Numbered from the stretch's first letter, positions 1 to 8,274 are shown. The stretch: 64,000 nt of DNA from JADGNZ01 sp963715895 (GCA_963715895.1 OY970284.1:6448001-6512000), one strand, 5' to 3'. The notes: generated by a model not told the origin, from the sequence alone. Numbers and translations are program-made.

Positions 1-387
1 CACCCAGCGCGTGCCGAAGCTGGCATCGACCGGCTTGAACGCGATGGGGATGATGATCTCCTCGAGCTGGGGCCGGAAGATGAACTGACTGAAGGAATGG
101 AGGAGCGCGCCGTTGTCGCGCACTATGACAGAGACGGCTCCGATGGCGTGCGCCGGCGCCACGGCCTTGATGTTGTAGGCGTCGACGAGAGTAACGCGAG
201 ACGAGGCCACGTCGTCGAAGAAGACCTGAGGCGCGTTGAACCGGTGGAAGTTATTCGCACTCTCAAGAATGTTGATCTCGGTTCCTCCCTCAGGCGGCCC
301 GAAATTGGGATAGAAACCGAAATCATTGTTCTGCGCGAGGGCTGTCGTCGCGAGCAGCGTCAGGAAGATATAGGGGATCAGTCGCAT
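1..387 (-). CDS. Secreted IPT/TIG-like domain protein, 3' part outside window
   Basis: The reading frame is open from an ATG at 387 to the window edge, 129 codons with no stop. The first 19 or so residues form a signal peptide (positive start, hydrophobic core, cleavage after ALA before QNN). The following segment (FGPPEGGTEINI, then VTLVDAYNIKAVAPAHAIG, then VIVRDNG) has the layout of an IPT/TIG immunoglobulin-like fold: the P..GGT turn, a strand reading T.V.A..P, and a V.V.D.G strand. A GGAGAGG ribosome-binding site precedes the ATG. The protein is probably exported. The rest of its domains and its role cannot be seen. It lies 61 bp downstream of the CoA-binding-like gene on the same strand, so the two may be cotranscribed. 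Confidence 0.75.
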   Translation of the reverse strand, partial: MRLIPYIFLTLLATTALAQNNDFGFYPNFGPPEGGTEINILESANNFHRFNAPQVFFDDVASSRVTLVDAYNIKAVAPAHAIGAVSVIVRDNGALLHSFSQFIFRPQLEEIIIPIAFKPVDASFGTRWV

Positions 388-448
388 GACGGTTTGCCTC
401 TCCTCTTCGAACATAGCGGCCTCCTGAGGATACGCCTTTCTGAAGCCA

Positions 449-922
449 CTACCTGCCTGACAACTGACGCGCCGTCGTGGCGATATCAACCCCCTCGATA
501 AAGAGGAAATGACCAGCGGCTGTCCGCCGCACCTCGGCAGAGGTGATGGGCGGTTGCAGCCACAAGATCCGCGCACCAAGCGGGAGGACCTGAGTGGCAA
601 TGAGTCCGGGAATCTCCGCCGAGGGGCGGTAAACGGCGACAGCATCAACGGACAGAGGAGGGGCATCGAGTCTTCGGAACACCAGGAACGACGTCTCGCC
701 CTCACCTTCAGGGGGAAACACCGACGCGGCATCCCCCGTTTCCGGTGGTGCATCCACAAGTTCGGCTGACGAGTAACGGCCGGGAGAGGCGCCGTATACG
801 ATCAACCCCGCTTCGAGAAGAGCTCGCGGCACTCCCGTATTCGGCCAATCGACAAGGAGAACGCTCCGCACCGTTCTGAGCACCTCGATCGCATCGGTTT
901 GTTCCGGCCCTGGTCCGCTCAC
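449..922 (-). CDS. CoA-binding-like (Rossmann) domain protein
   Basis: This 157-aa soluble protein begins with a strand-turn segment (VRSVLLVDWPNTGVPRALLE) followed by AGLIVYGASPGRYS. That is the pattern of a predicted CoA-binding/Rossmann family in which a VLLVDWP motif replaces the usual VVGAS motif near the N-terminus. A later strand (VDAVAVYRP) and a segment near residues 117-127 (LPLGARILWLQ) match the ordering in that family. The ATG follows a good GGAGG site, which supports the start. The ligand and partner are unknown; the name rests on family resemblance. The upstream side holds a 21-bp tandem array. Confidence 0.7.
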   Translation of the reverse strand: MSGPGPEQTDAIEVLRTVRSVLLVDWPNTGVPRALLEAGLIVYGASPGRYSSAELVDAPPETGDAASVFPPEGEGETSFLVFRRLDAPPLSVDAVAVYRPSAEIPGLIATQVLPLGARILWLQPPITSAEVRRTAAGHFLFIEGVDIATTARQLSGR

Positions 923-1203
923 ATCTGCCTCCGAAACTCGCGCGTCACGCTCTCGTACAGAGCAGCCAGGAGTTCGTGCTCATCTGGCCGTGAGGTTACG
1001 TCGTCGAAACCTCATCACGCAAGCGTGCCGGCACTGCACGGCCGGCTGCGTTGGGAACGTTCTACCGACCCGGATCACGCGGTGAGCCGTCCGGCGTGCA
1101 CACTGAATCGACACGATCGCGGGCGCGAGTGACGCACTTCCGTTCCAACGCCGGCCATGGAAGGAACGGGAACACCCAAAACTGGTAAGTCGCGGCGGAC
1201 CCC

Positions 1204-1644
1204 GCGAGTCCATGATTTGACTCCGCGAGTCCATGATTTGACTCCACGAGTCCATGAATGGACCCCACGAGTCCATGATTTGACTCCGCGAGTCCATGAT
1301 TTGACTCCGCGAGTCCATGATTTGACTCCGCGAGTCCATGAATGGACTCCGCGAGACCATGATTTGACTCCCCGAGTCCATGAATGGACTCCGCGAGGCC
1401 ATGATTTGACTCCACGAGTCCATGAATGGACTCCGCGAGACCATGATTTGACTCCCCGAGTCCATGAATGGACTCCGCGAGGCCATGAATGGACTCCGCG
1501 AGTCCATGAATGGGCTCCACGAGGCCATGAATGGACTCCACGAGGCCATGAATGGACTCCATGAGGCCATGAATGGACTCCGCCAGGCCATGAATGGACT
1601 CCGCCAGGCCATGAATGGGTTCCGCCAGGCCATGAATAGACTCC
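1204..1644. repeat. Tandem array 1: 21 units of 21 bp, hairpin-forming
   Basis: Exactly 21 contiguous units of 21 bp run from 1204 to 1644. Each unit centres on CCATGA. The commonest form has a GAGTC arm, an 8-base loop CATGATTT and a GACTC arm. Other units read GAGTCCAT-GA-ATGGACTC, a longer perfect stem. Unit types drift along the array: CGAGTCC early, CGAGGCC in the middle, GCCAGGCC at the end, which suggests local duplication. Because 21 is a multiple of three, several frames stay open and spell heptapeptide repeats. None of those ORFs has a convincing start or domain, so I treat the array as non-coding. No spacers are present, so it is not a CRISPR array. Confidence 0.95.
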
Positions 1645-1749
1645 AGGGATGCGCGCCGCATCGCGAACCCCACATTCGCCGAACGGAAGCGCCGCCACCC
1701 GTGTTCTTTCCCTCATAAGGCCCTGGCGCCTCGGAAAAGGAAACGACAG

Positions 1750-2283
1750 ATGAGCTCTTCAACCGCATTCACCACTCCCCTGGACGCCCCAGAGATGTCG
1801 GAACCAACGACGCCGATCACCATCGCCCCAATCCCGACCGCGTTCCTGAACCGCGTCCGCCGCGAAGGTCTCGACGACCTCGGCCAGCCCGTCAAGCGGG
1901 TCGACGCCCAAGGCGGCGAGCCATGCCGCGACGTCCTTCGCCGGGCGCTGCCCGGAGAGAAATTGATCCTGGCCAGCTTCACGCCGTTCACGAAGCCGGG
2001 CCCGTATCACGAGTACGGCCCCGTATTCGTCCTGGCCGAGGAGAGCGGCGAGCAGGTCCGTCGCGAGGGGCTTCCTGCCGCCGGTTTACCGAACGACTAT
2101 CTCCGCGACCAGTTTGTCGTCCGCGCCTACTCGGACGCCGAAGAGATCGTCGACGCGGCGTTGATCAATGCACGCAATTTCGAAACGACCATCGAACGAT
2201 TCTTCCGCTCCGACGATGTCGCGTTCCTTCACGTGCGGTATCCGGCCTACGGCTGCTTTTCGTGCCGCGTCGATCGGCAATAG
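1750..2283 (+). CDS. DUF1203 family protein
   Basis: This 177-aa protein has the DUF1203 signature order: a cysteine segment GGEPCRDVLRRALPGEKL, then the strand LASFTPFTKPGPYHEYGPVFV, then a tail of paired strands ending HVRYPAYGCFSCRV. The function of DUF1203 is not established. A weak AAAGGAAA-type site lies upstream of the ATG at 1750. There is no signal peptide or membrane segment, so it is presumably cytoplasmic. It is convergent with the YXWGXW protein, and a perfect hairpin lies between the two. Confidence 0.85.
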   Translation: MSSSTAFTTPLDAPEMSEPTTPITIAPIPTAFLNRVRREGLDDLGQPVKRVDAQGGEPCRDVLRRALPGEKLILASFTPFTKPGPYHEYGPVFVLAEESGEQVRREGLPAAGLPNDYLRDQFVVRAYSDAEEIVDAALINARNFETTIERFFRSDDVAFLHVRYPAYGCFSCRVDRQ

Positions 2284-2308
2284 GGGTCGGTGGTCGCTGG
2301 TGCAATGC

Positions 2309-2338
2309 AGAACGGGCGGCCTCGCGGCCGCCCGTTCT
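2309..2338. terminator. Bidirectional hairpin between convergent genes
   Basis: A near-perfect inverted repeat (AGAACGGGCGGC arm, short loop, GCCGCCCGTTCT arm) lies 25 bp after the DUF1203 stop and 54 bp before the stop of the opposing gene. Its core closely resembles the hairpins after rpoC (12278) and near 8123. It lacks a long T-run, so it may terminate only weakly. Confidence 0.65.
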
Positions 2339-2392
2339 CGAATAAGTGTCACGTAGAAGCCGCCCGCATCGAGGCCACCATTCAACAGTCCG

Positions 2393-2701
2393 TTACCGGC
2401 TCCAATGGCCATCCACCCAGTAGTAGCCACGATGCTCCTGCACCCAACGTCCAGGAACCCACTGCGCGCGGCGGTGAGGAGGGCGGGCCCAGGTACCGGC
2501 TGTCCAGGCATAGCTCCGGCCGTTCCAGCGGTGATAGCCTTGCTGCCAGACGTAGCCGGACCGCGGCGCCTGTACCTGTTCCACGACGATCGGTGGTGGG
2601 GCCATGCGCACATAGACGCGCGTTCTTGCCTCCGAAACCGGGATGATCAGCAGCCCCGTCAGGACCGCTAAAGCCATAAATCGCGAAATTGTTTTCATCA
2701 A
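2393..2701 (-). CDS. YXWGXW-repeat secreted/lipid-envelope protein
   Basis: This 102-aa protein starts with a signal peptide (hydrophobic residues 9-21, likely cleavage near SEA). The mature part carries spaced W-x-x-G-x-W units: WQQGYHRW, WTAGTWARP, WVPGRW and WVDGHW. This is the BcpO/YXWGXW repeat family of small exported proteins of unknown role. Two ATGs occur in tandem at 2701 and 2698, and either may be used. The protein ends four residues after its last repeat. Confidence 0.85.
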   Translation of the reverse strand: MMKTISRFMALAVLTGLLIIPVSEARTRVYVRMAPPPIVVEQVQAPRSGYVWQQGYHRWNGRSYAWTAGTWARPPHRRAQWVPGRWVQEHRGYYWVDGHWSR

Positions 2702-2805
2702 TACTTACCTCGGCGAATCAGTACTGCGAAGCAGATGCCAGTCGGCCGGGTCCGCTCGCGCCTCGAAGCGGAACGGCCATCTGCTAATCTCAGCCGGCAG
2801 AGGGC

Positions 2806-3423
2806 ATGATGGGCTGGACGGCAAAAGAGCGGCGAATTCTGGCTGGGTTGCGGACTCCGGCGCACATCCAGCAATTCCTCGATGACTTGGACTACGACGA
2901 AGAGGGTGGTGGCGATTCGCCGCGCGTGGTGATGCGATCGGGCAAAGCGCAATGCTTCAGCGGGGCTATGTTTGCCGCCGCCGCGCTGCGGGAACTGGGA
3001 CATCCTCCACGCCTCCTCTACTTCGACGCGGTCAGCGATGACGGACATTGCCTCGCGATTTACGAGCGCGGAGGATTGTGGGGCGCCATCGCCAAATCAA
3101 ACTTCACCACTCTCCGTTCGCGCGAGCCCATCTACCCCTATCTCTCCCTCGGCCTGAGCTACTTCGACGGCTTCTTCAACGTCTATGGAAAACGGACGAT
3201 GCGATCCTTCACCGACCCCGTCGAACTGGAACCATTCGAACCCCGCGGCTGGCGCTTCAGCGAGCGCGAGCTTCTCTACATCGATCGAGCCATCGACCGA
3301 GCTCAAAGGGCGTGGACGCTTCCCCGCCGGAGCATCAAACAGGTCAGCAAGGTGAGTCCGCTGCTGCGAAAGGCCGGACTGCTGGGGTCCAAGGCGGCGG
3401 GACTCTGGCGGCGCTCGGGATGA
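2806..3423 (+). CDS. Transglutaminase-like fold protein
   Basis: This 205-aa protein has a Cys (in AQCFSGAMFAAAALRELG), a downstream His (DDGHCLAIYE) and a following Trp-Gly-Ala-Ile-Ala-Lys-Ser-Asn segment. This order fits a transglutaminase-like cysteine/histidine/acidic catalytic layout in a conserved bacterial family. The segment LRSREPIYPYLS, then SYFDGFFN and GKRTMRSF is also conserved in that family as I know it. The C-terminal 40 residues are basic. Tandem ATGs at 2806 and 2809 make the exact start uncertain. Substrate and pathway are unknown; a peptidase or amidase role is an inference from the fold. Confidence 0.65.
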   Translation: MMGWTAKERRILAGLRTPAHIQQFLDDLDYDEEGGGDSPRVVMRSGKAQCFSGAMFAAAALRELGHPPRLLYFDAVSDDGHCLAIYERGGLWGAIAKSNFTTLRSREPIYPYLSLGLSYFDGFFNVYGKRTMRSFTDPVELEPFEPRGWRFSERELLYIDRAIDRAQRAWTLPRRSIKQVSKVSPLLRKAGLLGSKAAGLWRRSG

Positions 3424-3475
3424 GCGCGAGCGCTTCGATCAGAGCCACCCGTGTCGGATGTCCTGAGTCCAGACG

Positions 3476-4090
3476 CTACCACGGCGTCTTGGTCAGCCAA
3501 CCTACCACGAGACGAGTGTAGTCGCCGAACGTCAGCTCCCTCGGGTCGAGATGCACATCGTGTGCTTGTACGGTTAGCTGTGCGCGAAACTGCTCGTAGC
3601 GTTCGAAGATCGCCTTGCCTCCCGGCATCTGCGCGATGGCTCTCTGACTACTCAGCCAGTCGCGAACCGCCCGGATGGCGTCCCGTGGCTCGTTGTTGTG
3701 GGCGCGAATATCCTGTCCTGAAATGTCGGAGCAGAAGTTGCGATATCGATAGCGCTCGCGATCAAGGATCAAACAGCGCTTTTCCCGGTCCTTCGACGAT
3801 CCGTAGCGAGTTGCGCCAAGGAAGAACCCAAGCTCGAGCGGCATATTGAACCGCGCCAGGCCCGTAGCCCTGTCCAACCCAGCGCGCGAAATATCGTGTA
3901 TCCCGAACTTCGATTGCTCGATGATGTCGAGGATCTTTTCGACGCGCACCTTCCCGCTATCTTCAACTTCGAGCGCCGACCGCGCGACGAATCCGCAGTC
4001 GTAAACGGCAAAAACCAGCGCATCGGAAAGGCGAGAGTACTTCTTGTCGAACGGGACGTTGAGGAAGACGCTGCCCTCGTACGCTGTCAT
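3476..4090 (-). CDS. TIR-like/nucleotide-binding Rossmann protein (defence-type candidate)
   Basis: This 204-aa protein has an N-terminal strand VFLNVPFDKKY, a second strand FAVYDCGFVARSALEVED, a helix with an Arg-rich start (RVEKILDIIEQS), the strand FGIHDISRAGLD, and the motif RFNMPLELGFFLGA. This is the ordering of a TIR/SLOG-like nucleotide-binding fold. The Glu of the LELG motif sits where TIR-type enzymes place a catalytic acid. I recognise it as a widespread conserved hypothetical family found near mobile or defence genes, but assign no enzymatic activity. It starts 3 bp after the stop of the 84-aa gene and lies in an operon with a FRG-domain gene. Its C-terminal half contains an RAHNNEP motif. 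Confidence 0.6.
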   Translation of the reverse strand: MTAYEGSVFLNVPFDKKYSRLSDALVFAVYDCGFVARSALEVEDSGKVRVEKILDIIEQSKFGIHDISRAGLDRATGLARFNMPLELGFFLGATRYGSSKDREKRCLILDRERYRYRNFCSDISGQDIRAHNNEPRDAIRAVRDWLSSQRAIAQMPGGKAIFERYEQFRAQLTVQAHDVHLDPRELTFGDYTRLVVGWLTKTPW

Positions 4091-4093
4091 CGC

Positions 4094-4348
4094 CTAACGT
4101 TTTCTTGCGTTCGAAGGCGGAGACGAGCGACGCGAGGAAACTTTCGGCTGCTTTGCGGCGTCACGAGGGTAGACTCGTTCTCCGACGCGTTTCTCGGCTC
4201 GGTCCGGTCTGCGATCCGAAAGCTCGTTTTCGAGGATGATAAACCGTCCGGTCTTTCTATCACGGTAGACAAGACGCGCGGCAGCTTCGGCCTCTTCGGG
4301 GGAAACGCGGCTATACCCTGCGGCTGGCTTGATCGTTCGCTTGATCAT
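4094..4348 (-). CDS. Small basic protein in FRG/TIR-like operon
   Basis: I do not recognise this 84-aa protein. The N-terminal half has mixed polarity (SPEEAEAAARLVYRDRKTGRF), and the C-terminal third is Ser/Arg/Lys-rich. There is no signal peptide or membrane segment. It lies 93 bp downstream of the FRG-domain gene and 3 bp upstream of the TIR-like gene on the same strand, which supports cotranscription. The ribosome-binding site is poor. A small partner or antitoxin-like role is a guess from position only. Confidence 0.5.
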   Translation of the reverse strand: MIKRTIKPAAGYSRVSPEEAEAAARLVYRDRKTGRFIILENELSDRRPDRAEKRVGERVYPRDAAKQPKVSSRRSSPPSNARKR

Positions 4349-4441
4349 GGCAGCATTTTAACATCGTACGTCGGGAGCAGATTCCGTCGGATCGAGCCAC
4401 CCCTCCTGACCTTTGCTTCCGGACCGTCGCCTTGGTGTCGA

Positions 4442-5422
4442 TCAGGTTCTGTCGGTTCTAGGCCTGACAAGCCATTTTGCTTCAAGAACACTGCGAGCGG
4501 CGCCAGCATAACCCGGAAAGAGTCTTGCCGCGGCGACACCTTCTTTCGCTAGATACCACAGCAGCGCCGGTGCTTCGGATCGATCGATCACGAACTTAAG
4601 GAGTGCAGACCGTCCGAACTGCAGGCCAAAAGCTCCCACCTTCTCAAGGTGGTCAGCAAGGTCATACCTCTCTGCTGGGTCCAACCAGCCGAGGCGTGTG
4701 GCAGTCCGAGCGACATGGACGCCTTCCTGCGCGCGTAGATTGGGATTGCTCGCATAGGGAGCCGTTACGACGACAACGGATCGGCGCACTTCGAACGGCC
4801 GGTACGTCAAGCCTTTCCGGGTCGCGTCGGACACGGTTGAGAATGCCCACACTGCCATCAGTTTCACTTCGCTCGGCTGGTCAAACGAGTCAGTCGCGGC
4901 GAAATACGCTGCGGCTAACGGCAGGCGGGTCCAGTCCAAGAAACGCGTTGCTAACCCATAGTGCTGCGCAAGAGCGAAGACGGGCCAGATCGGACGCGGT
5001 GGCCACTCAATCTCTCCGGCTTCGATATCTTTGACGTACCAGCTCTCCTGAAGAGGCTTGTCAAACTCTTCACGTAACACCGAAAGGTCATGCGGAACTG
5101 GTAAACCAGCTTGGTCCGCTTCGTTGACGAAGCGAAGCAGTGTTGCCGCCTCGACCTGTACTTGATCGCGATTGCGCCACTCTGACCACACTGGCATGGA
5201 CACTTGCCTATCAAGTAGTCCAGACGACGAACGAAACGCCGCTGGAAGAAGCGTCCATGCCGCGTCCGCATGCCCCCGAAAGACCCAATCGAGAGCGATT
5301 GAGTCGTTGAACCATTGGGAACGTGGCGACAAATGGTCTAGCAACTCTCGGGCTGACGAACACTCGATGACCTTGCATGAATCCACTACCCGCAATTTAG
5401 CACCAAGACGGACACCATTCAC
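4442..5422 (-). CDS. FRG-domain protein
   Basis: The open frame on this strand continues upstream to 5953, but the segment beyond about 5450 is an out-of-frame relic of rpoC, so I place the start at GTG 5422 (326 aa) with low certainty; GTG 5396 is possible. The FRG domain is clear. It has VFRGHADAAWTLLPAAFR near residues 47-64 and the later conserved block FALAQHYGLATRFLDWTR, followed by PLAAAYFAATD. FRG domains are common in mobile and defence-type loci, and their chemistry is not settled. It heads a likely operon with the 84-aa and TIR-like genes. The neighbouring rpoC relic suggests the operon arrived with foreign DNA. Confidence 0.75.
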   Translation of the reverse strand: MNGVRLGAKLRVVDSCKVIECSSARELLDHLSPRSQWFNDSIALDWVFRGHADAAWTLLPAAFRSSSGLLDRQVSMPVWSEWRNRDQVQVEAATLLRFVNEADQAGLPVPHDLSVLREEFDKPLQESWYVKDIEAGEIEWPPRPIWPVFALAQHYGLATRFLDWTRLPLAAAYFAATDSFDQPSEVKLMAVWAFSTVSDATRKGLTYRPFEVRRSVVVVTAPYASNPNLRAQEGVHVARTATRLGWLDPAERYDLADHLEKVGAFGLQFGRSALLKFVIDRSEAPALLWYLAKEGVAAARLFPGYAGAARSVLEAKWLVRPRTDRT

Positions 5423-5456
5423 GCGGAGCCGCAGAGGATGAAAGAGAAGAGCGAAA

Positions 5457-5940
5457 ACACAAACTGGCGGCCTCTGGTCCGCCCGTTTCCGTTGATGCGA
5501 TGCGATGCGATAGCCTACCGCTCGTCGTCGAAATCCGCCAGCGACAACGCCTCTTCGGCGTCGCCGTCCGTTTCCGCGCGGAGAAGATCTTCGAGGTTCT
5601 GCTGGACCGGGACCGGCTCGTCCTTCTCGAGGTAGACCTCTTGATAGACGGGCCATGCCGGTTCCGGCCGGGATGAGGCGGCCGACGATGACGTTTTCCT
5701 TGAGGCCGCGCAGGTGGTCGACGCGGCCGGCGATGCTGGCCTCGGTGAGCACGCGCGTGGTCTCCTGGAACGAGGCGGCGGAGATGAAGCTGTCTGTCGA
5801 CAGCGAGGCTTTGGTGATGCCGAGCAGGAGTGGCGTTCCGTCGGCGGGCTCGCCGCCGCGGTTCATCGTCTTCCCGTTCTCTTTCATGAAGCTAAAGCGG
5901 TCGACCTGCTTGTAGACGACGAAGTCGATGTCGCCGACGT
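5457..5940 (-). pseudogene. Relic A of the rpoC 3' end with its terminator
   Basis: This segment matches the last ~430 bp of native rpoC (12328-12755) and also its downstream hairpin (12278-12305), in the same orientation. It encodes recognisable RpoC sequence such as VNRGGEPADGTPLL-like and STDSFISAASFQE, then breaks: an extra C (GGGCCATG where native rpoC has GGGCATG) shifts the frame. A TAG lies at the expected stop position. Compared with native rpoC many differences are synonymous; for example the Arg-Val-Asp and Ser-Leu-Ser-Thr-Asp codons differ without changing residues. That pattern suggests the copy diverged while still a working rpoC elsewhere. The hairpin is degenerate (CTGGCGGCC/GGTCCGCCCG). 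Confidence 0.9.
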
Positions 5941-5998
5941 GCTCTGTAACCACCGATCGAAGATCGAGTAAAGTAGTGCCATACGGGAGGAGAGAATC

Positions 5999-6454
5999 AT
6001 GGCGGTCTATCTCAACGCGAATTCATCGTCCACCGGACAGTCCTTCGGGCCGACGAGCGGCACGGTGGTCATCAAGCTATCGCAGGCCACCGTCGCCAGC
6101 GATCCGAAAATCTTCGATGCGGGCAGGAGCGCATTCATCGCGCCCATCGCTGGTGTCTATCGCCTCACTGCCGGTGCCGTCTTCGGCGGGGGCAACGGCA
6201 GCGCGGATGGGGTGATCATGGGGTTCTCGGTTAACGGACAGCCACCCTTCCCCAGCGGATCGGGCAAGGATCTCGACACCACGAACGTGGTCGTCTTCGA
6301 GCCGGGTGGCTTCACCAAGCCGCCGGTGGCGCAGACGCTCAGCGTTCTGCTGAAGTTGAACGCGGGCGACACCGTGCAGTTCGCGCTGGACGGCATCGGC
6401 GAAGCAAAATTCGGGGGCGACTACAGCTATCTCACCGTAGCGCTGGTGAGCTAA
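5999..6454 (+). CDS. C1q/TNF-like jelly-roll protein
   Basis: This 151-aa protein has no signal peptide. It contains a C1q-like strand order: FDAGRSAFIAPIAGVYRLTAGAVF, a middle strand MGFSVNG, SVLLKLNAGDTVQFAL, and a terminal YSYLTVALVS. This resembles bacterial C1q-domain proteins that form trimeric jelly-rolls. A strong GGGAGGAGAG site precedes the ATG. It lies just after rpoC relic A and opposite to it. Its ligand is unknown, and the assignment rests on pattern rather than a search. Confidence 0.55.
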   Translation: MAVYLNANSSSTGQSFGPTSGTVVIKLSQATVASDPKIFDAGRSAFIAPIAGVYRLTAGAVFGGGNGSADGVIMGFSVNGQPPFPSGSGKDLDTTNVVVFEPGGFTKPPVAQTLSVLLKLNAGDTVQFALDGIGEAKFGGDYSYLTVALVS

Positions 6455-6525
6455 GAGTCCACCAGCCGTAGACAACGCTGCCGATAGATTTGCGCCGGTG
6501 GTACGAGGAAAGTCGGGCACCACCT

Positions 6526-8097
6526 TCACCCACGGCTCAACTCGCGCACGAACATGATAATCACCGCCGCGACGCTGGCCGCTCCCAGCGCGATGAGGCG
6601 AAGAGCTTCCAGGGGACCAACCAGCGTCGTTCCGTAGATGTACGCCGCGCCGGTAATCGCCGCCATGGCGCCGACGAAAATGTTCAGGACGGCGCGCTCA
6701 TCCTCTCTCGATGACGCAATGAGCAACTGTCGCAGGAACCGCTGCGCGATGACGATGAGGAGAACGATCGAAATGAGGAACGAGAACGCTACATCGTTGA
6801 CACCAAGACAAAAGTCGTACGCGCCATGCACGGCGACGGCCAGCGGAAAGACGACCTTGAATGTGTCATACCGCGTCTCACGCTTTCGCAGCGTATCGAA
6901 CATCGAGAGCGCGACGAGTGCAGTGAGCGCCATGTGCAGGAAGTTCGCGGAAAGGAATCGCGACAGGGCGGCGTCCGCTCCGTGCCCGAAATATCCGATA
7001 TTCTCCTCAGCCGCAAATCCGAGTCCCACCAGCGCGCCACACGTCATCGCCTCAATGCGCGACCCGCGGCGGAGCAGTATCCGCAGCAGCGGTAGAAACA
7101 AGATCGCCTTACAGGCTTCTTCTGGCAGTCCGATCCCGAAAACGTTGTAGATGAAATCCGGAACGTACTGGCCGACCTCGACGAACCCGAGCTCGTTTTC
7201 GATCGTCCCCAGAATGATCGTCGGATAGATGCTCAGGACGCCTAGAACGAAAGACAGCGCGTACAGAAAAATGCGCCCCCGTACTCCGTCGTGAATCCGG
7301 CCAAGCCGGGTGGCGATCCAGAACCATAATGCCCCCGCGATCAGCGCGAGTGCAACCGGCCACGCCGTCGTCCGCACATAGTCGGCCGGCCACACCCACA
7401 GCAGGACACTCAATACGTCGCGATCATGGACGGCGAGGTCGAGTCGCAACGACGCGTCAACGACCCCAGCCCAACGCGGATCATTGATTCGCGCGCGCAC
7501 TGCCGCCCAATCGTCATGGCGGATACGCGCACGAAGCGCGCGCCGCAGACACGTCTCATCGACGTCGCTCGACGACGAGCCTTCGCGCTCGAACCGCATC
7601 GCCTCCGTGCGCCAGTCTTTCTTCTCGAGCGCACCCTCCCCGAGAACGAAATTGGCATACGGCGCCGGCGGGCTGGCATCGGCGAGCGGGAGCACCTTTG
7701 AGGGATCCGGCTCGCCGGAGTGCGTCCGCACCGCATAGAAATACGACTCAATGGCGGACGCTTGCGTGTCGGATATTTTCGCGAGCTGCTGCCGTATTTC
7801 AGGCTCACTGATCGATGAACCTTCCTCGCCGACGACGACATCGGCATGCGCGTCAGTGAAGCGCATCCACCAACTCAAGCTCGCCGGATTCCTGCGCACC
7901 ATCTTCCACGCCAGTTCCTCGGCGGTGCGATTGTCGTCGTTGCTCCAAGCTCGATAGAAACGCTCTCCTGGCGATGACGTCGTCTCCAGATGGCGCCAAA
8001 GAAGGAGCGCGACGACGACCGACGTCACACTGATCGCGACGAGCGGTCCCCAGAGCGCCAAAAGCCGTCGCAAACGCCGTGCTTGCCAAGGTGTCAC
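6526..8097 (-). CDS. PrsW-family membrane protease
   Basis: This is a 524-aa multi-pass membrane protein, with the start placed at GTG 8097. An ATG at 8124 lies inside a terminator-like hairpin and is disfavoured. An N-terminal hydrophobic helix is followed by a long soluble part (about residues 40-240), then a helical bundle with the PrsW motifs: LPEEACKAILFLPLL, GFAAEENIGYFGHG, an HMAL segment and a VHGAYDF segment. The Glu-Glu and His residues are the predicted metal ligands of this PrsW/CAAX-protease-like family. PrsW cleaves anti-sigma factors in some bacteria, but no anti-sigma gene is seen nearby. It lies between rpoC relics A and B. Confidence 0.8.
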   Translation of the reverse strand: MTPWQARRLRRLLALWGPLVAISVTSVVVALLLWRHLETTSSPGERFYRAWSNDDNRTAEELAWKMVRRNPASLSWWMRFTDAHADVVVGEEGSSISEPEIRQQLAKISDTQASAIESYFYAVRTHSGEPDPSKVLPLADASPPAPYANFVLGEGALEKKDWRTEAMRFEREGSSSSDVDETCLRRALRARIRHDDWAAVRARINDPRWAGVVDASLRLDLAVHDRDVLSVLLWVWPADYVRTTAWPVALALIAGALWFWIATRLGRIHDGVRGRIFLYALSFVLGVLSIYPTIILGTIENELGFVEVGQYVPDFIYNVFGIGLPEEACKAILFLPLLRILLRRGSRIEAMTCGALVGLGFAAEENIGYFGHGADAALSRFLSANFLHMALTALVALSMFDTLRKRETRYDTFKVVFPLAVAVHGAYDFCLGVNDVAFSFLISIVLLIVIAQRFLRQLLIASSREDERAVLNIFVGAMAAITGAAYIYGTTLVGPLEALRLIALGAASVAAVIIMFVRELSRG

Positions 8098-8122
8098 GCG
8101 CGAATGATAGCGGCACCAACAC

Positions 8123-8148
8123 AACGGGCGACCTCGCGGCCGCCCGTT
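8123..8148 (-). terminator. Hairpin upstream of the PrsW gene
   Basis: The inverted repeat AACGGGCG...CGCCCGTT lies downstream of the small secreted gene and upstream of the PrsW start. It is closely related to the rpoC terminator at 12278, which supports a link with the rpoC relics. No clear T-run follows it. Confidence 0.6.
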
Positions 8149-8274
8149 TACGATTCGGAGGCCGCTCGCTCGGGGTCACACCTTCGATCACCGCTTTACC
8201 CGATGAACAAACGAAGGTGGCCCCTTCTCTGGCCGGTATGCCGTGGACCCCTCTGTATGCCGGAAACTTACCGG

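Noticed and set aside
1157..1564. Open frames through array 1 that spell heptapeptide repeats
   Set aside because: The 21-nt period keeps frames open automatically. No start, signal or domain supports them.
1204..1644. CRISPR array
   Set aside because: Units are directly adjacent and there are no unique spacers.
5423..5953. RpoC-FRG fusion as one functional protein
   Set aside because: The rpoC part is frameshifted and matches a relic; a fusion has no support beyond the open frame.
8098..8124. ATG 8124 as PrsW-type start
   Set aside because: It lies inside a terminator-like hairpin, and the next GTG gives a normal start.
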